From positions 1 through 12,267 of the forward strand of contig CATYZV010000028.1 of the NCBI GenBank assembly GCA_958415865.1: DNA of 12,267 bases, in the 5' to 3' direction. The translations under genes and the position numbers were made by a program. Positions 6,695-12,267 of this stretch are shown here, piece by piece. Every line of letters starts with the position of its first letter. Within the stretch, counting starts at the first letter, position 1. The notes under the pieces were generated by a model, which worked only from the letters and a program-made list of their open reading frames with translations, searched no databases and was not told the origin of the DNA. Source of the DNA: an uncultured Selenomonadaceae bacterium (lineage in GTDB: Bacteria; Bacillota; Negativicutes; Selenomonadales; Selenomonadaceae).

Positions 6695-7949
6695 TTAACA
6701 CCCTCCAAGCCTCCTGTGCCGTCGTCGTGCCGTCTAAAATCTTTGCTCTGGCATCGTCCTGCATCGTCTTCATGCCGTTCATGCGCAGCAGCCGCTTCAA
6801 TTTTAAGCCTGCCTCTCCGCGTGCTATCAGCGTCTTGATGCCGTCATTGACTGCCATTATCTCGTGCAGTGCTGTCCTGCCGCTGTAGCCGCTGTTGCCG
6901 CATCGGCTGCATCCCCTGCCGCGCTTCAGCTTAATGCCGCTGTGAAAACGGCTGCCCAGCATCACGGCTTCGAGCGAATTTGCCTCCGGCATATACTCTT
7001 CAGCGCAATGCGGGCATATCCTGCGCACAAGCCTCTGTGCCGTGCCTGCCAGCAAAGTTATGGCAAGCATCGAAGGCTTTACACCCATGTCGATGAGCCG
7101 CGCCGGCACGCCTGAGGCATCGGAAGTGTGCAGCGTAGTCAGCACCAGATGACCCGTCAGCGCGGCGCGTACAGCTTCTTGCGCCGTTACTTCATCGCGT
7201 ATCTCGCCCACCATCACCACGTCAGGATCTTGGCGCAGCACCGCTTTCAGCCCTACTGCAAAAGTCATGCCCGACTTCTGATTCACCTGCATTTGATTTA
7301 CGCCCGGCAGCTTCATCTCTACGGGATCTTCTACCGTAACGATATTGATATCACTTTTATTTAAATGATTCAATACCGCATAGAGCAGTGTCGATTTGCC
7401 GGAATTGACCGGGCCGGTTATCGTTATTATGCCGCCTGCCGACTGTATAAGCTGCTTGAACTTCGTCAGATTCTCTACGGAAAACCCCATTTGATCCAGC
7501 GTCATCAGTCTGCCGGCAGAGCCTAAGAGCCGCAGCACTACTTTTTCACCTTCCACGGTGGGAATAGAGGAAGCCCTGATGTCGAGGTGTTTTTCTCCGT
7601 ACAGAACACTGCCGTCCTGCGGCAGCCGTTTTTCAGCGATATCCATGCCCGTCATCAGCTTCAGGTACGAAATCAAGTACGCATTTAAAGCACCGGGCAG
7701 GCGGCACATCAAGCGCAGGCGGCCGTCTATTCTAAAGCGGATGAACAGCTCTTTTTCCCTCGGCTCAAAGTGGATATCGCTGACAGCCATAGCCGCGGCG
7801 CGCTCCAGCACCATATCCGTCAGCTGCGCTATCGGTGCTTTCGCATAATGACCTTGAATCAGGCTGTTTCGCGCACCTAGCTCTATCGTCTTGACTATCC
7901 TGTCCGCCAGCGGCTGCAATTTTACATTCAGCTCTTCTATAGCCTCCAC
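6681..7949 (-). CDS. pilB: PilB/GspE-type assembly ATPase lacking the N1 domain
   Basis: Cytoplasmic ATPase for filament extension. The 422 residues begin close to the N2 domain (VSDIHFEPREKELFIRFRIDG near 56-76) followed by the RecA-like domain: Walker A GPVNSGKST at 179-187, Asp box VTVEDPVE at 204-211, Walker B DPDVVMVGEIRD at 241-252, His box TGHLVLTTLH at 265-274, and the four-cysteine zinc site Cys312, Cys315, Cys347, Cys350 typical of assembly ATPases. Common PilB/GspE proteins are 500-570 residues and carry an N-terminal N1 domain that contacts PilM/GspL; it is absent, as in ComGA. The Walker A loop has Val-Asn where Thr-Gly is usual, still satisfying GxxxxGKS/T. The start, GTG at 7947-7949, is uncertain because the G-run lies directly against it; no better in-frame start follows and a TAA stands eight codons upstream. 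Confidence 0.9.
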   Translation of the reverse strand: MEAIEELNVKLQPLADRIVKTIELGARNSLIQGHYAKAPIAQLTDMVLERAAAMAVSDIHFEPREKELFIRFRIDGRLRLMCRLPGALNAYLISYLKLMTGMDIAEKRLPQDGSVLYGEKHLDIRASSIPTVEGEKVVLRLLGSAGRLMTLDQMGFSVENLTKFKQLIQSAGGIITITGPVNSGKSTLLYAVLNHLNKSDINIVTVEDPVEMKLPGVNQMQVNQKSGMTFAVGLKAVLRQDPDVVMVGEIRDEVTAQEAVRAALTGHLVLTTLHTSDASGVPARLIDMGVKPSMLAITLLAGTAQRLVRRICPHCAEEYMPEANSLEAVMLGSRFHSGIKLKRGRGCSRCGNSGYSGRTALHEIMAVNDGIKTLIARGEAGLKLKRLLRMNGMKTMQDDARAKILDGTTTAQEAWRVLNGIG

Positions 7950-8010
7950 CCCCTGATAAAAATCTTCTAATTAATTCCCTAAAGACAGCAGAAAATCTCT
8001 AAAAAACGGT

Positions 8011-8052
8011 ATAAAAATAGATGTACAAGCGCGTCATCACCTGTACATCTAT
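8011..8052 (-). terminator. Inverted repeat with T-tract after aroE: probable terminator, possible operator
   Basis: Perfect 11-bp arms at 8017-8027 and 8042-8052 enclose a 14-nt loop. Reading on the minus strand the hairpin is followed at once by TTTTAT and, after four bases, by TTTTTT at 8001-8006, which suits factor-independent termination of the rnhB-aroE transcript. The stem is AT-rich and the loop large, so strength is doubtful. Each arm contains the palindrome TGTACA, with starts 20 bp apart, an arrangement also fitting a dimeric regulator site before the pilus operon. The gap between aroE and pilB (7950-8078) shows no other structure and no convincing sigma-70 promoter. Confidence 0.5.
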
Positions 8053-8061
8053 GATTACGTC

Positions 8062-8083
8062 CCGTCTATTTGGACCGTCTATT
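8062..8083. repeat. Short tandem direct repeat at the aroE stop
   Basis: The nonamer CCGTCTATT occurs at 8062-8070 and again at 8075-8083, a 13-bp period. On the minus strand each copy carries an AATAG, the upstream one being the aroE stop codon. It is likely a local duplication with no clear function. Confidence 0.4.
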
Positions 8084-8945
8084 CTTTTTTAGATAGAAAA
8101 TCGCGCAGTGCCTTTATCATCACATCGACATCTATATCAGCATCCGTCCACAGTTTGAGCGCGGCAGCACCCTGTTCAGCCAGCATCCGTTCGCCGTTTA
8201 AGATCCTGTGTCCGCGCGCTTTAGCTTCGCGCAAAAATTTCGTCATAGCGGGCACGTATACGATATCGTAGACGAAAGCCTGCGGATTAACCCCATCCCA
8301 GTCAACCGGCGGAGCTGCATCGACGTTGGGCTGCATGCCCAGCGGCGTGGTATTGACGAGCAGATCCGCCTTTGCCAGCCACTTTGCAAATTCACCGCTA
8401 TGCCAGTCATGCGCTTCAATATGAGAGTTTATTTTTCCGGTGAAGTAATCTGCCATCGCCTGACCCTTAGCAGGATTTCTGACACCCAGCACGATATTAG
8501 CCGCGCCCTGCTGCGCCAAACCGCTTATGACTGCACGGCAGGCTCCGCCGGCACCGAGGATGACGGCAGTCTTGCCGCTGACCGCTACACCGTCTTTTAG
8601 AAGCGGCGTGATAAAGCCGATGCCGTCCGTATTATAGCCGCGAAGTTTTCCGTCTTTTATCACGACAGTATTGACAGCTCCGATAAGAGCTGCCGTCTCG
8701 TCGATTTCATCGAGGTATTTCATTATCTCTACCTTGTGCGGTATCGTTACATTGCAGCCGATGAAGCCGAGTGCTTTAAGTCCCTTCACGGCATCCGCCA
8801 AAGCTTCCGGCGCGACCGGAAAAGCTATGTAACCGTAGTCTATGCCGGCAGCCTGTATAGCTGCATTCTGGATGACGGGCGACAGCGAATGTGCTATCGG
8901 ATACCCCATTACCCCCATTATTCTCGTCTTTCCTGTATAAGTCAT
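8079..8945 (-). CDS. aroE: Shikimate dehydrogenase (NADP+)
   Basis: Reduces 3-dehydroshikimate to shikimate in chorismate and aromatic amino acid synthesis; cytoplasmic. The 288 residues match the family length. Visible sites are the shikimate-binding HSLSP at 19-23, NVTIPHK with catalytic Lys71, GAVNT at 89-93, NTDG with catalytic Asp107, the nucleotide-binding GAGGACRA at 131-138, VNTTPLGM at 197-204, and the late EQGA at 257-260. The ATG at 8943-8945 is preferred because AGGGA stands five bases upstream. An in-frame TTG at 8964-8966 would add seven residues but has no ribosome site. It begins 21 nt after comM and is probably the last gene of the rnhB-aroE run, since a hairpin follows. Confidence 0.95.
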   Translation of the reverse strand: MTYTGKTRIMGVMGYPIAHSLSPVIQNAAIQAAGIDYGYIAFPVAPEALADAVKGLKALGFIGCNVTIPHKVEIMKYLDEIDETAALIGAVNTVVIKDGKLRGYNTDGIGFITPLLKDGVAVSGKTAVILGAGGACRAVISGLAQQGAANIVLGVRNPAKGQAMADYFTGKINSHIEAHDWHSGEFAKWLAKADLLVNTTPLGMQPNVDAAPPVDWDGVNPQAFVYDIVYVPAMTKFLREAKARGHRILNGERMLAEQGAAALKLWTDADIDVDVMIKALRDFLSKKE

Positions 8946-8950
8946 CAAAA

Positions 8951-8955
8951 TCCCT
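8951..8955 (-). promoter_or_regulatory. Ribosome binding site deciding the aroE start
   Basis: AGGGA on the minus strand lies five bases before the ATG at 8943-8945 and after the alternative in-frame TTG at 8966, so it selects the ATG. Confidence 0.6.
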
Positions 8956-8966
8956 GCTTTCAGCAA

Positions 8967-10496
8967 TCATATTTTATCTTTTATGTTCAAATTATCGCGA
9001 AACTGCACTGCCTGAGCTATATGCCTGTCCTCAATAGACGGGCTGCCTTCTAAATCAGCTGCCGTCTGCGATACCTTTATTATCCTGTCGTAAGCACGCG
9101 CACTTAAGCGCAGCTGCTCAAACACCAATTTCAGCATCTCCTGCGCAGCTTTCGTCAGATGACAGTACTGCTTTATCATAGCGTGCGTCATCTGCGCATT
9201 GCAGAACACCTCATGACGGCGGAACCGCTCGAGCTGCAGTGCCCTTGCCTCTTCCACGCGGGCGCGTATCTCAGCTGACGATTCAGCCTTTTCTGCTGTT
9301 ACGAAATCCTTGTACGGCACGCGCGGCACTTGTATGTGAATGTCGATTCTATCGAGCAGCGGGCCAGAAATCTTCTTCGTATACCGCCGTATTTCATTGT
9401 CCGTACAGCGGCAGCTGTGCGAAGCATCGTTTTTATAGCCGCAGGGGCAAGGATTCATCGAGGCTATCAATATCATGCGCGAAGGAAATTTCAGCGAAGC
9501 ATTGACTCGCGTTATCGTTACCTCGCCGTCCTCTAGCGGCTGGCGCAGTGATTCCAGCGCGTACTTGCTGAACTCCGGCAGCTCATCGAGAAATAATACT
9601 CCGTTGTGGCTGAGCGTTACCTCACCGGGCCTCGGCACCATGCCGCCGCCTATCATTCCCGCGCTCGATACAGTATGGTGCGGACTGCGGAAAGGCCTTC
9701 TGCCGACCAGCCCCGCATCGCGCGAGAGCATACCTGCAATACTGTATATCTTCGTAACTTCCAGTGCTTCTTGATACGACATCTTGGGCAGTATGCTAGG
9801 CACTCGCTTTGCCAGCATCGTCTTGCCTGTACCGGGAGAACCGACCATCAGCACATTGTGGCCGCCTGCCGCTGCCGTTTCCAACGCCTTTTTCGCCAAG
9901 AACTGCCCCTGCACATCAGCAAAGTCATCAGCAAATTCGCTGTCATCTTCCGACCTCGCCGCACGCTCTGCCGGGCTTAAAGCACTGCCGCCCCTCAAGA
10001 ATGATATCAATTCAGAGAGCTCGGCTACAGCATAAACCTCAAGACCGTCTACCAGCAGTGCCTCCTGTTCATTGCCCTTTGCCGTAAAAAAACGCTTTAT
10101 GCCCAGACGGCGGCACAATACCGCCATCGGCAGAACACCTGTGATAGTCCGCACTTGACCTTCCAGCGACAACTCCGCCGCAAACATACTCGATTCGCAC
10201 GCTTTCGGTGAAATTATGCCGTATGCCTGCAATAATGCCACAGCGATCGGCAGGTCGAGCGATGAACCGTTTTTGCGCAGATCCGCCGGAGCGAGGTTTA
10301 TGGTGATGCGCTTGGGCTTCAATTCAACGCCTGCATTGCGTATAGCCGGGCGGACTCGCTCACGTGCCTCACGCACGGCAGCATCGGCAAGCCCGACGAT
10401 CTCAAACTTGGGCAGCCCGTTCGATACGTCGGCTTCCACCTGTATCATAACTCCGTCGATGCCCAATGTTACCGCGCCGAAAGTCTTAGCGAACAT
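8967..10496 (-). CDS. comM: ComM/YifB-family AAA+ ATPase (magnesium chelatase-like)
   Basis: Homologue of ComM, a hexameric helicase that promotes branch migration of incoming single-stranded DNA during natural transformation; E. coli YifB is the same family. The 509 residues have the expected order: an N-terminal Lon-protease-like fold domain at about 1-170 (GIDG at 12-15, VGLADAAVREARERVR at 34-49, NLAPADLRK at 67-75), a linker, the AAA+ core with Walker A GSPGTGKT at 219-226 and Walker B VLFLDELPEF at 300-309, the cysteine cluster Cys350, Cys352, Cys362, Cys364 typical of the family, and a C-terminal helical domain (LSARAYDRIIKVSQTAADL). ATG at 10494-10496 is preferred; a GTG three codons upstream lies directly after the ribosome site. 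The gene precedes a pilus operon by about 1 kb, which is suggestive of DNA uptake, but comM is also found in non-competent bacteria. Confidence 0.94.
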   Translation of the reverse strand: MFAKTFGAVTLGIDGVMIQVEADVSNGLPKFEIVGLADAAVREARERVRPAIRNAGVELKPKRITINLAPADLRKNGSSLDLPIAVALLQAYGIISPKACESSMFAAELSLEGQVRTITGVLPMAVLCRRLGIKRFFTAKGNEQEALLVDGLEVYAVAELSELISFLRGGSALSPAERAARSEDDSEFADDFADVQGQFLAKKALETAAAGGHNVLMVGSPGTGKTMLAKRVPSILPKMSYQEALEVTKIYSIAGMLSRDAGLVGRRPFRSPHHTVSSAGMIGGGMVPRPGEVTLSHNGVLFLDELPEFSKYALESLRQPLEDGEVTITRVNASLKFPSRMILIASMNPCPCGYKNDASHSCRCTDNEIRRYTKKISGPLLDRIDIHIQVPRVPYKDFVTAEKAESSAEIRARVEEARALQLERFRRHEVFCNAQMTHAMIKQYCHLTKAAQEMLKLVFEQLRLSARAYDRIIKVSQTAADLEGSPSIEDRHIAQAVQFRDNLNIKDKI

Positions 10497-10501
10497 CACC
10501 T

Positions 10502-10508
10502 TCACCCC
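10502..10508 (-). promoter_or_regulatory. Ribosome binding site deciding the comM start
   Basis: GGGGTGA on the minus strand, five bases before the ATG at 10494-10496. It overlaps the alternative GTG at 10503-10505, so that GTG is unlikely to be the start. Confidence 0.55.
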
Positions 10509-10517
10509 TTTAGAAAA

Positions 10518-11132
10518 TCAAATTTTTTCGATCAGCTCAGGATTTCCCTGCCACCGCTCAAATAGATCATTTTTAACCTGCAGCGCATCGCATATCTTGC
10601 CGGCAAGCATATCGGCAAGCTCATCTATCGTCTGCGGCCGGTGGTAAAATCCGGGGCAGGCGGGCAGTATGCGCGCACCCGCATGGGCGAGCCGCAGCAT
10701 ATTTTCCAGATGAATCGCGTGCACCGGCGTTTCACGCGGCACGATTATCAACCTGCGCCCCTCCTTGAGCGTAACGTCAGCCGCCCGCGTCAGCAGATTA
10801 TCGCATATTCCCCCTGCCAAAGCCCCCAGAGTTTTCATCGAGCACGGAACTACCACCATGGATTCACAGGGAAACGAGCCGCTGGCGATCGCACTGCCTA
10901 TTTGATTGACATCATAAATTACCTTCACGTACTTTGTCAAGCTCTCGCGCGTGATGCCACACTCATAATCGAGCACTTCCCAGCCCGCCTTCGTCGCCAC
11001 CAGATGCAGCTCAATGCCAGCAGCAGCAAGGGCTTTTATCAAATGCCAAGCGTAGATCGCCCCGCTGGCTCCCGAAATACCCACGATGATGCGCCTTTTT
11101 GCGCTTAACTCACTAGAATCCTTTAATATCAA
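10518..11132 (-). CDS. ubiX: Flavin prenyltransferase UbiX/Pad1
   Basis: Joins a dimethylallyl group to FMN to make prenylated FMN, the cofactor of UbiD-type decarboxylases; cytoplasmic. The 204 residues show the family signatures: GISGASGA at 18-25 for FMN binding, ASGSF at 83-87, VVVPCSMKTLGALAGG at 93-108, DNLLTRAADVTLKEGRRL at 111-128, PRETPVHAIHLENML at 132-146, and PGFYHRPQTI at 160-169. The start is TTG at 11130-11132, which overlaps the upstream stop codon by four bases; AAGGAG lies ten bases before it, slightly far. No better in-frame start precedes the GISG motif. No ubiD partner is in the window, so the decarboxylase served must be elsewhere. In an anaerobe lacking ubiquinone this may be menaquinone or aromatic acid metabolism; this is inference. 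Confidence 0.94.
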   Translation of the reverse strand: MILKDSSELSAKRRIIVGISGASGAIYAWHLIKALAAAGIELHLVATKAGWEVLDYECGITRESLTKYVKVIYDVNQIGSAIASGSFPCESMVVVPCSMKTLGALAGGICDNLLTRAADVTLKEGRRLIIVPRETPVHAIHLENMLRLAHAGARILPACPGFYHRPQTIDELADMLAGKICDALQVKNDLFERWQGNPELIEKI

Positions 11133-11491
11133 AGCTCAAACGCTCCTTTTAAATGATTGATATAAAAATTACGACTAATATAGTAAAATACCTCGATTAC
11201 ATCAAATCTACAGGCGATATTTTCACTATTGTAACGAGACAGATAAAATTCCGCCGTCAAAATTATCTTCCGCTGTTTACTGACAGTTACAGCCTCTCCG
11301 GGCATCACGTACGATGATTTTTTGCGCGTTTTAACTTCCACAAAACAAATAGTATTATTTTTTTCAGCAATTATATCAATTTCCCCGAATCGACTGTGAA
11401 AATTGCGCTCCAAAATCGCATATCCCTCATGCAGCAGGTATTCAGCCGCTCTATCTTCACCCCATGCGCCCATTTTCGTCCTAGGCATCAT
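11129..11491 (-). CDS. yraN: YraN/UPF0102 family protein, restriction-endonuclease-like fold
   Basis: Small conserved protein of unknown precise role, with the PD-(D/E)xK nuclease-like core. The 120 residues match the family length and show GExRAAEYLLxxGY near 11-24, the GEIDII box at 36-41, the FVEVKTR box at 50-56 (Glu52 and Lys54 in the ExK position), Lys72 in the conserved helix, and RFDVIEV at 95-101. The ATG overlaps the stop of rnhB as ATGA, and the gene's own stop overlaps the ubiX start. Association with rnhB and comM is common and has led to the idea of a role in nucleic acid processing, but activity has not been shown for this protein. The C-terminus from about 103 is aromatic and basic. 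Confidence 0.92.
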   Translation of the reverse strand: MMPRTKMGAWGEDRAAEYLLHEGYAILERNFHSRFGEIDIIAEKNNTICFVEVKTRKKSSYVMPGEAVTVSKQRKIILTAEFYLSRYNSENIACRFDVIEVFYYISRNFYINHLKGAFEL

Positions 11492-12261
11492 ACTTCACCG
11501 AAATTGACCATGGATTTTATCGGCTCAAAAGAACGGCGATGAATATCACACGGTCCGTACTGCCTCAATGCCGCCAGATGCTCCGCCGTGCCGTAGCCTT
11601 TATTCTTGGCAAAACCGTACTGCGGATACTTCTTGTCAAACTCGTCCATCATGCGGTCGCGCGTTACTTTAGCAATTATCGAAGCCGCCGCGATAGAAGC
11701 CGACTTGGCATCGCCCTTGACGATAGACTGCGACGGAATATCCAGATGATTCAGCGGCATCGCGTCGATCAGCACCTCCTGCGGCTTGACCGAAAGCCCG
11801 TAGACAGCCTCGTACATACCATTCATAGAAGCCTGATATATATTGATGCGGTCAATCGTCTTCTCATCGAGCACCGCCCAATTAACAGCCACAGCCTTAT
11901 CCATTATGATATCGTAGAGCTTTTCGCGCGTCTTTTCAGATAATTTCTTTGAATCATTGAGCTTCTCAATAAAACAGTTCGGCGGCAGAATAACCGCAGC
12001 CACCACCACCGGTCCCGCCAGCGGACCTCTGCCGACTTCATCCACGCCGGCGACCAGCTCATGACCGCGCGCCCGGCACTCATTTTCATAAGCGTACAGC
12101 CCGGCGACGCGCTCCTTCTCCTTCTGCATCCGCTCATAAGACTTGTACAGAGCCTGCACACTCTTGCGCCCGTCAGTCATAATCGCTTCCGCCAGCTCAA
12201 CCGAAGGCTCCCGTGCCAAAAGCTGTTTAACAGCCTTCAGCGGCATATCGCTTATATCCAT
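11488..12261 (-). CDS. rnhB: Ribonuclease HII
   Basis: Cleaves RNA in RNA-DNA hybrids and removes misincorporated ribonucleotides; cytoplasmic. The 257 residues begin with an N-terminal extension of about 65 residues, mostly helical and charged, as in Bacillota RnhB, followed by the catalytic domain. The DEDD residues are visible: Asp74 and Glu75 in GVDEVGRGPLAGP, Asp166 in LIDAM and Asp184 in KGDAKSASIAAASIIAKVTRD. NDSKKLS at 102-108, GYGTAEH at 222-228 and the C-terminal HRRSF at 241-245 also fit. The ATG at 12259-12261 is used; an in-frame TTG lies one codon upstream, only three bases from the window edge, so a slightly earlier start cannot be excluded, and the ribosome site and promoter are out of view. 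Confidence 0.95.
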   Translation of the reverse strand: MDISDMPLKAVKQLLAREPSVELAEAIMTDGRKSVQALYKSYERMQKEKERVAGLYAYENECRARGHELVAGVDEVGRGPLAGPVVVAAVILPPNCFIEKLNDSKKLSEKTREKLYDIIMDKAVAVNWAVLDEKTIDRINIYQASMNGMYEAVYGLSVKPQEVLIDAMPLNHLDIPSQSIVKGDAKSASIAAASIIAKVTRDRMMDEFDKKYPQYGFAKNKGYGTAEHLAALRQYGPCDIHRRSFEPIKSMVNFGEV

Positions 12262-12267
12262 CAAATC

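Noticed and set aside
24..7949. Tight adherence (Tad/Flp) pilus or flagellar origin of the operon
   Set aside because: The peptidase is Tad-like in size, but the ATPases have PilB/PilT signatures, the platform is a single full-length GspF/PilC, and PilN/PilO-like proteins are present, none of which fits Tad.
7950..8010. Sigma-70 promoter for the pilB operon
   Set aside because: AT-rich hexamers are present, but no pair with acceptable consensus and 16-18 bp spacing, and no sigma-54 GG/GC elements, so none is annotated.
8208..8600. Plus-strand open frame of 130 codons within aroE
   Set aside because: Fully antisense to a well-supported aroE with all catalytic motifs; no motif of its own.
8776..8970. 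Minus-strand 64-codon frame overlapping the aroE start with an ATG at 8970
   Set aside because: It is the alternative frame of the aroE 5' region, with no ribosome site and no homology features.
1..12267. CRISPR arrays, tRNA or rRNA genes, insertion sequences, riboswitches or phage genes
   Set aside because: No regular repeats, cloverleaf-like sequences, transposase motifs or terminal inverted repeats were seen, and coding density leaves little room for them.

Overview
This window is a compact, gene-dense piece of a bacterial chromosome in which every credible gene lies on the minus strand, so it reads from high to low coordinates. The gene content (type IV pilus machinery with inner-membrane alignment proteins of the PilM/N/O or GspL/M kind, beside rnhB, a YraN-family gene, ubiX, comM and aroE), the good Shine-Dalgarno sites, and the use of GTG and TTG starts suggest a Bacillota member with an outer membrane, most likely of the Negativicutes. 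That placement is inference from protein style and gene order. No rRNA or other taxonomic marker is present.

Region 1 (12261 down to 8079) is a housekeeping run in tight succession: rnhB (RNase HII), a YraN/UPF0102 nuclease-fold protein, ubiX (flavin prenyltransferase), comM/yifB (AAA+ ATPase linked to natural transformation) and aroE (shikimate dehydrogenase). Spacings are 4-nt overlaps or about 21 nt, so they look like one transcript.

Region 2 (7950-8078) is the only sizeable intergenic gap. It holds a perfect 11-bp inverted repeat followed on the minus strand by T-runs. This could be the terminator of the aroE transcript, an operator in front of the pilus operon, or both.

Region 3 (7949 down to 24) is a ten-gene machine operon for a type IV pilus or type II secretion-like filament: pilB-type assembly ATPase, pilT-type retraction ATPase, pilC/gspF platform protein, a GspG-like major pilin, a short prepilin peptidase, four small N-terminally hydrophobic proteins that look like minor pilins (H-, I-, J- and K-like positions), a PilM-PilN fusion with GspL architecture, and a PilO/GspM-like protein. 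No secretin is in the window; a ribosome-binding-site-like AAGGA at the left edge suggests another gene starts just beyond it. The order closely mirrors a type II secretion operon (E-F-G-H-I-J-K-L-M with the peptidase inserted), but the true PilT signature argues for a dynamic pilus.

The most unusual points are the GspL-like fusion together with an assembly ATPase lacking its N1 domain, an H-like pseudopilin that seems to begin at its mature N-terminus with no leader, the non-canonical +5 residues of the other minor pilins, and the dyad before the operon. With comM just upstream, a role in DNA uptake is possible but unproven.
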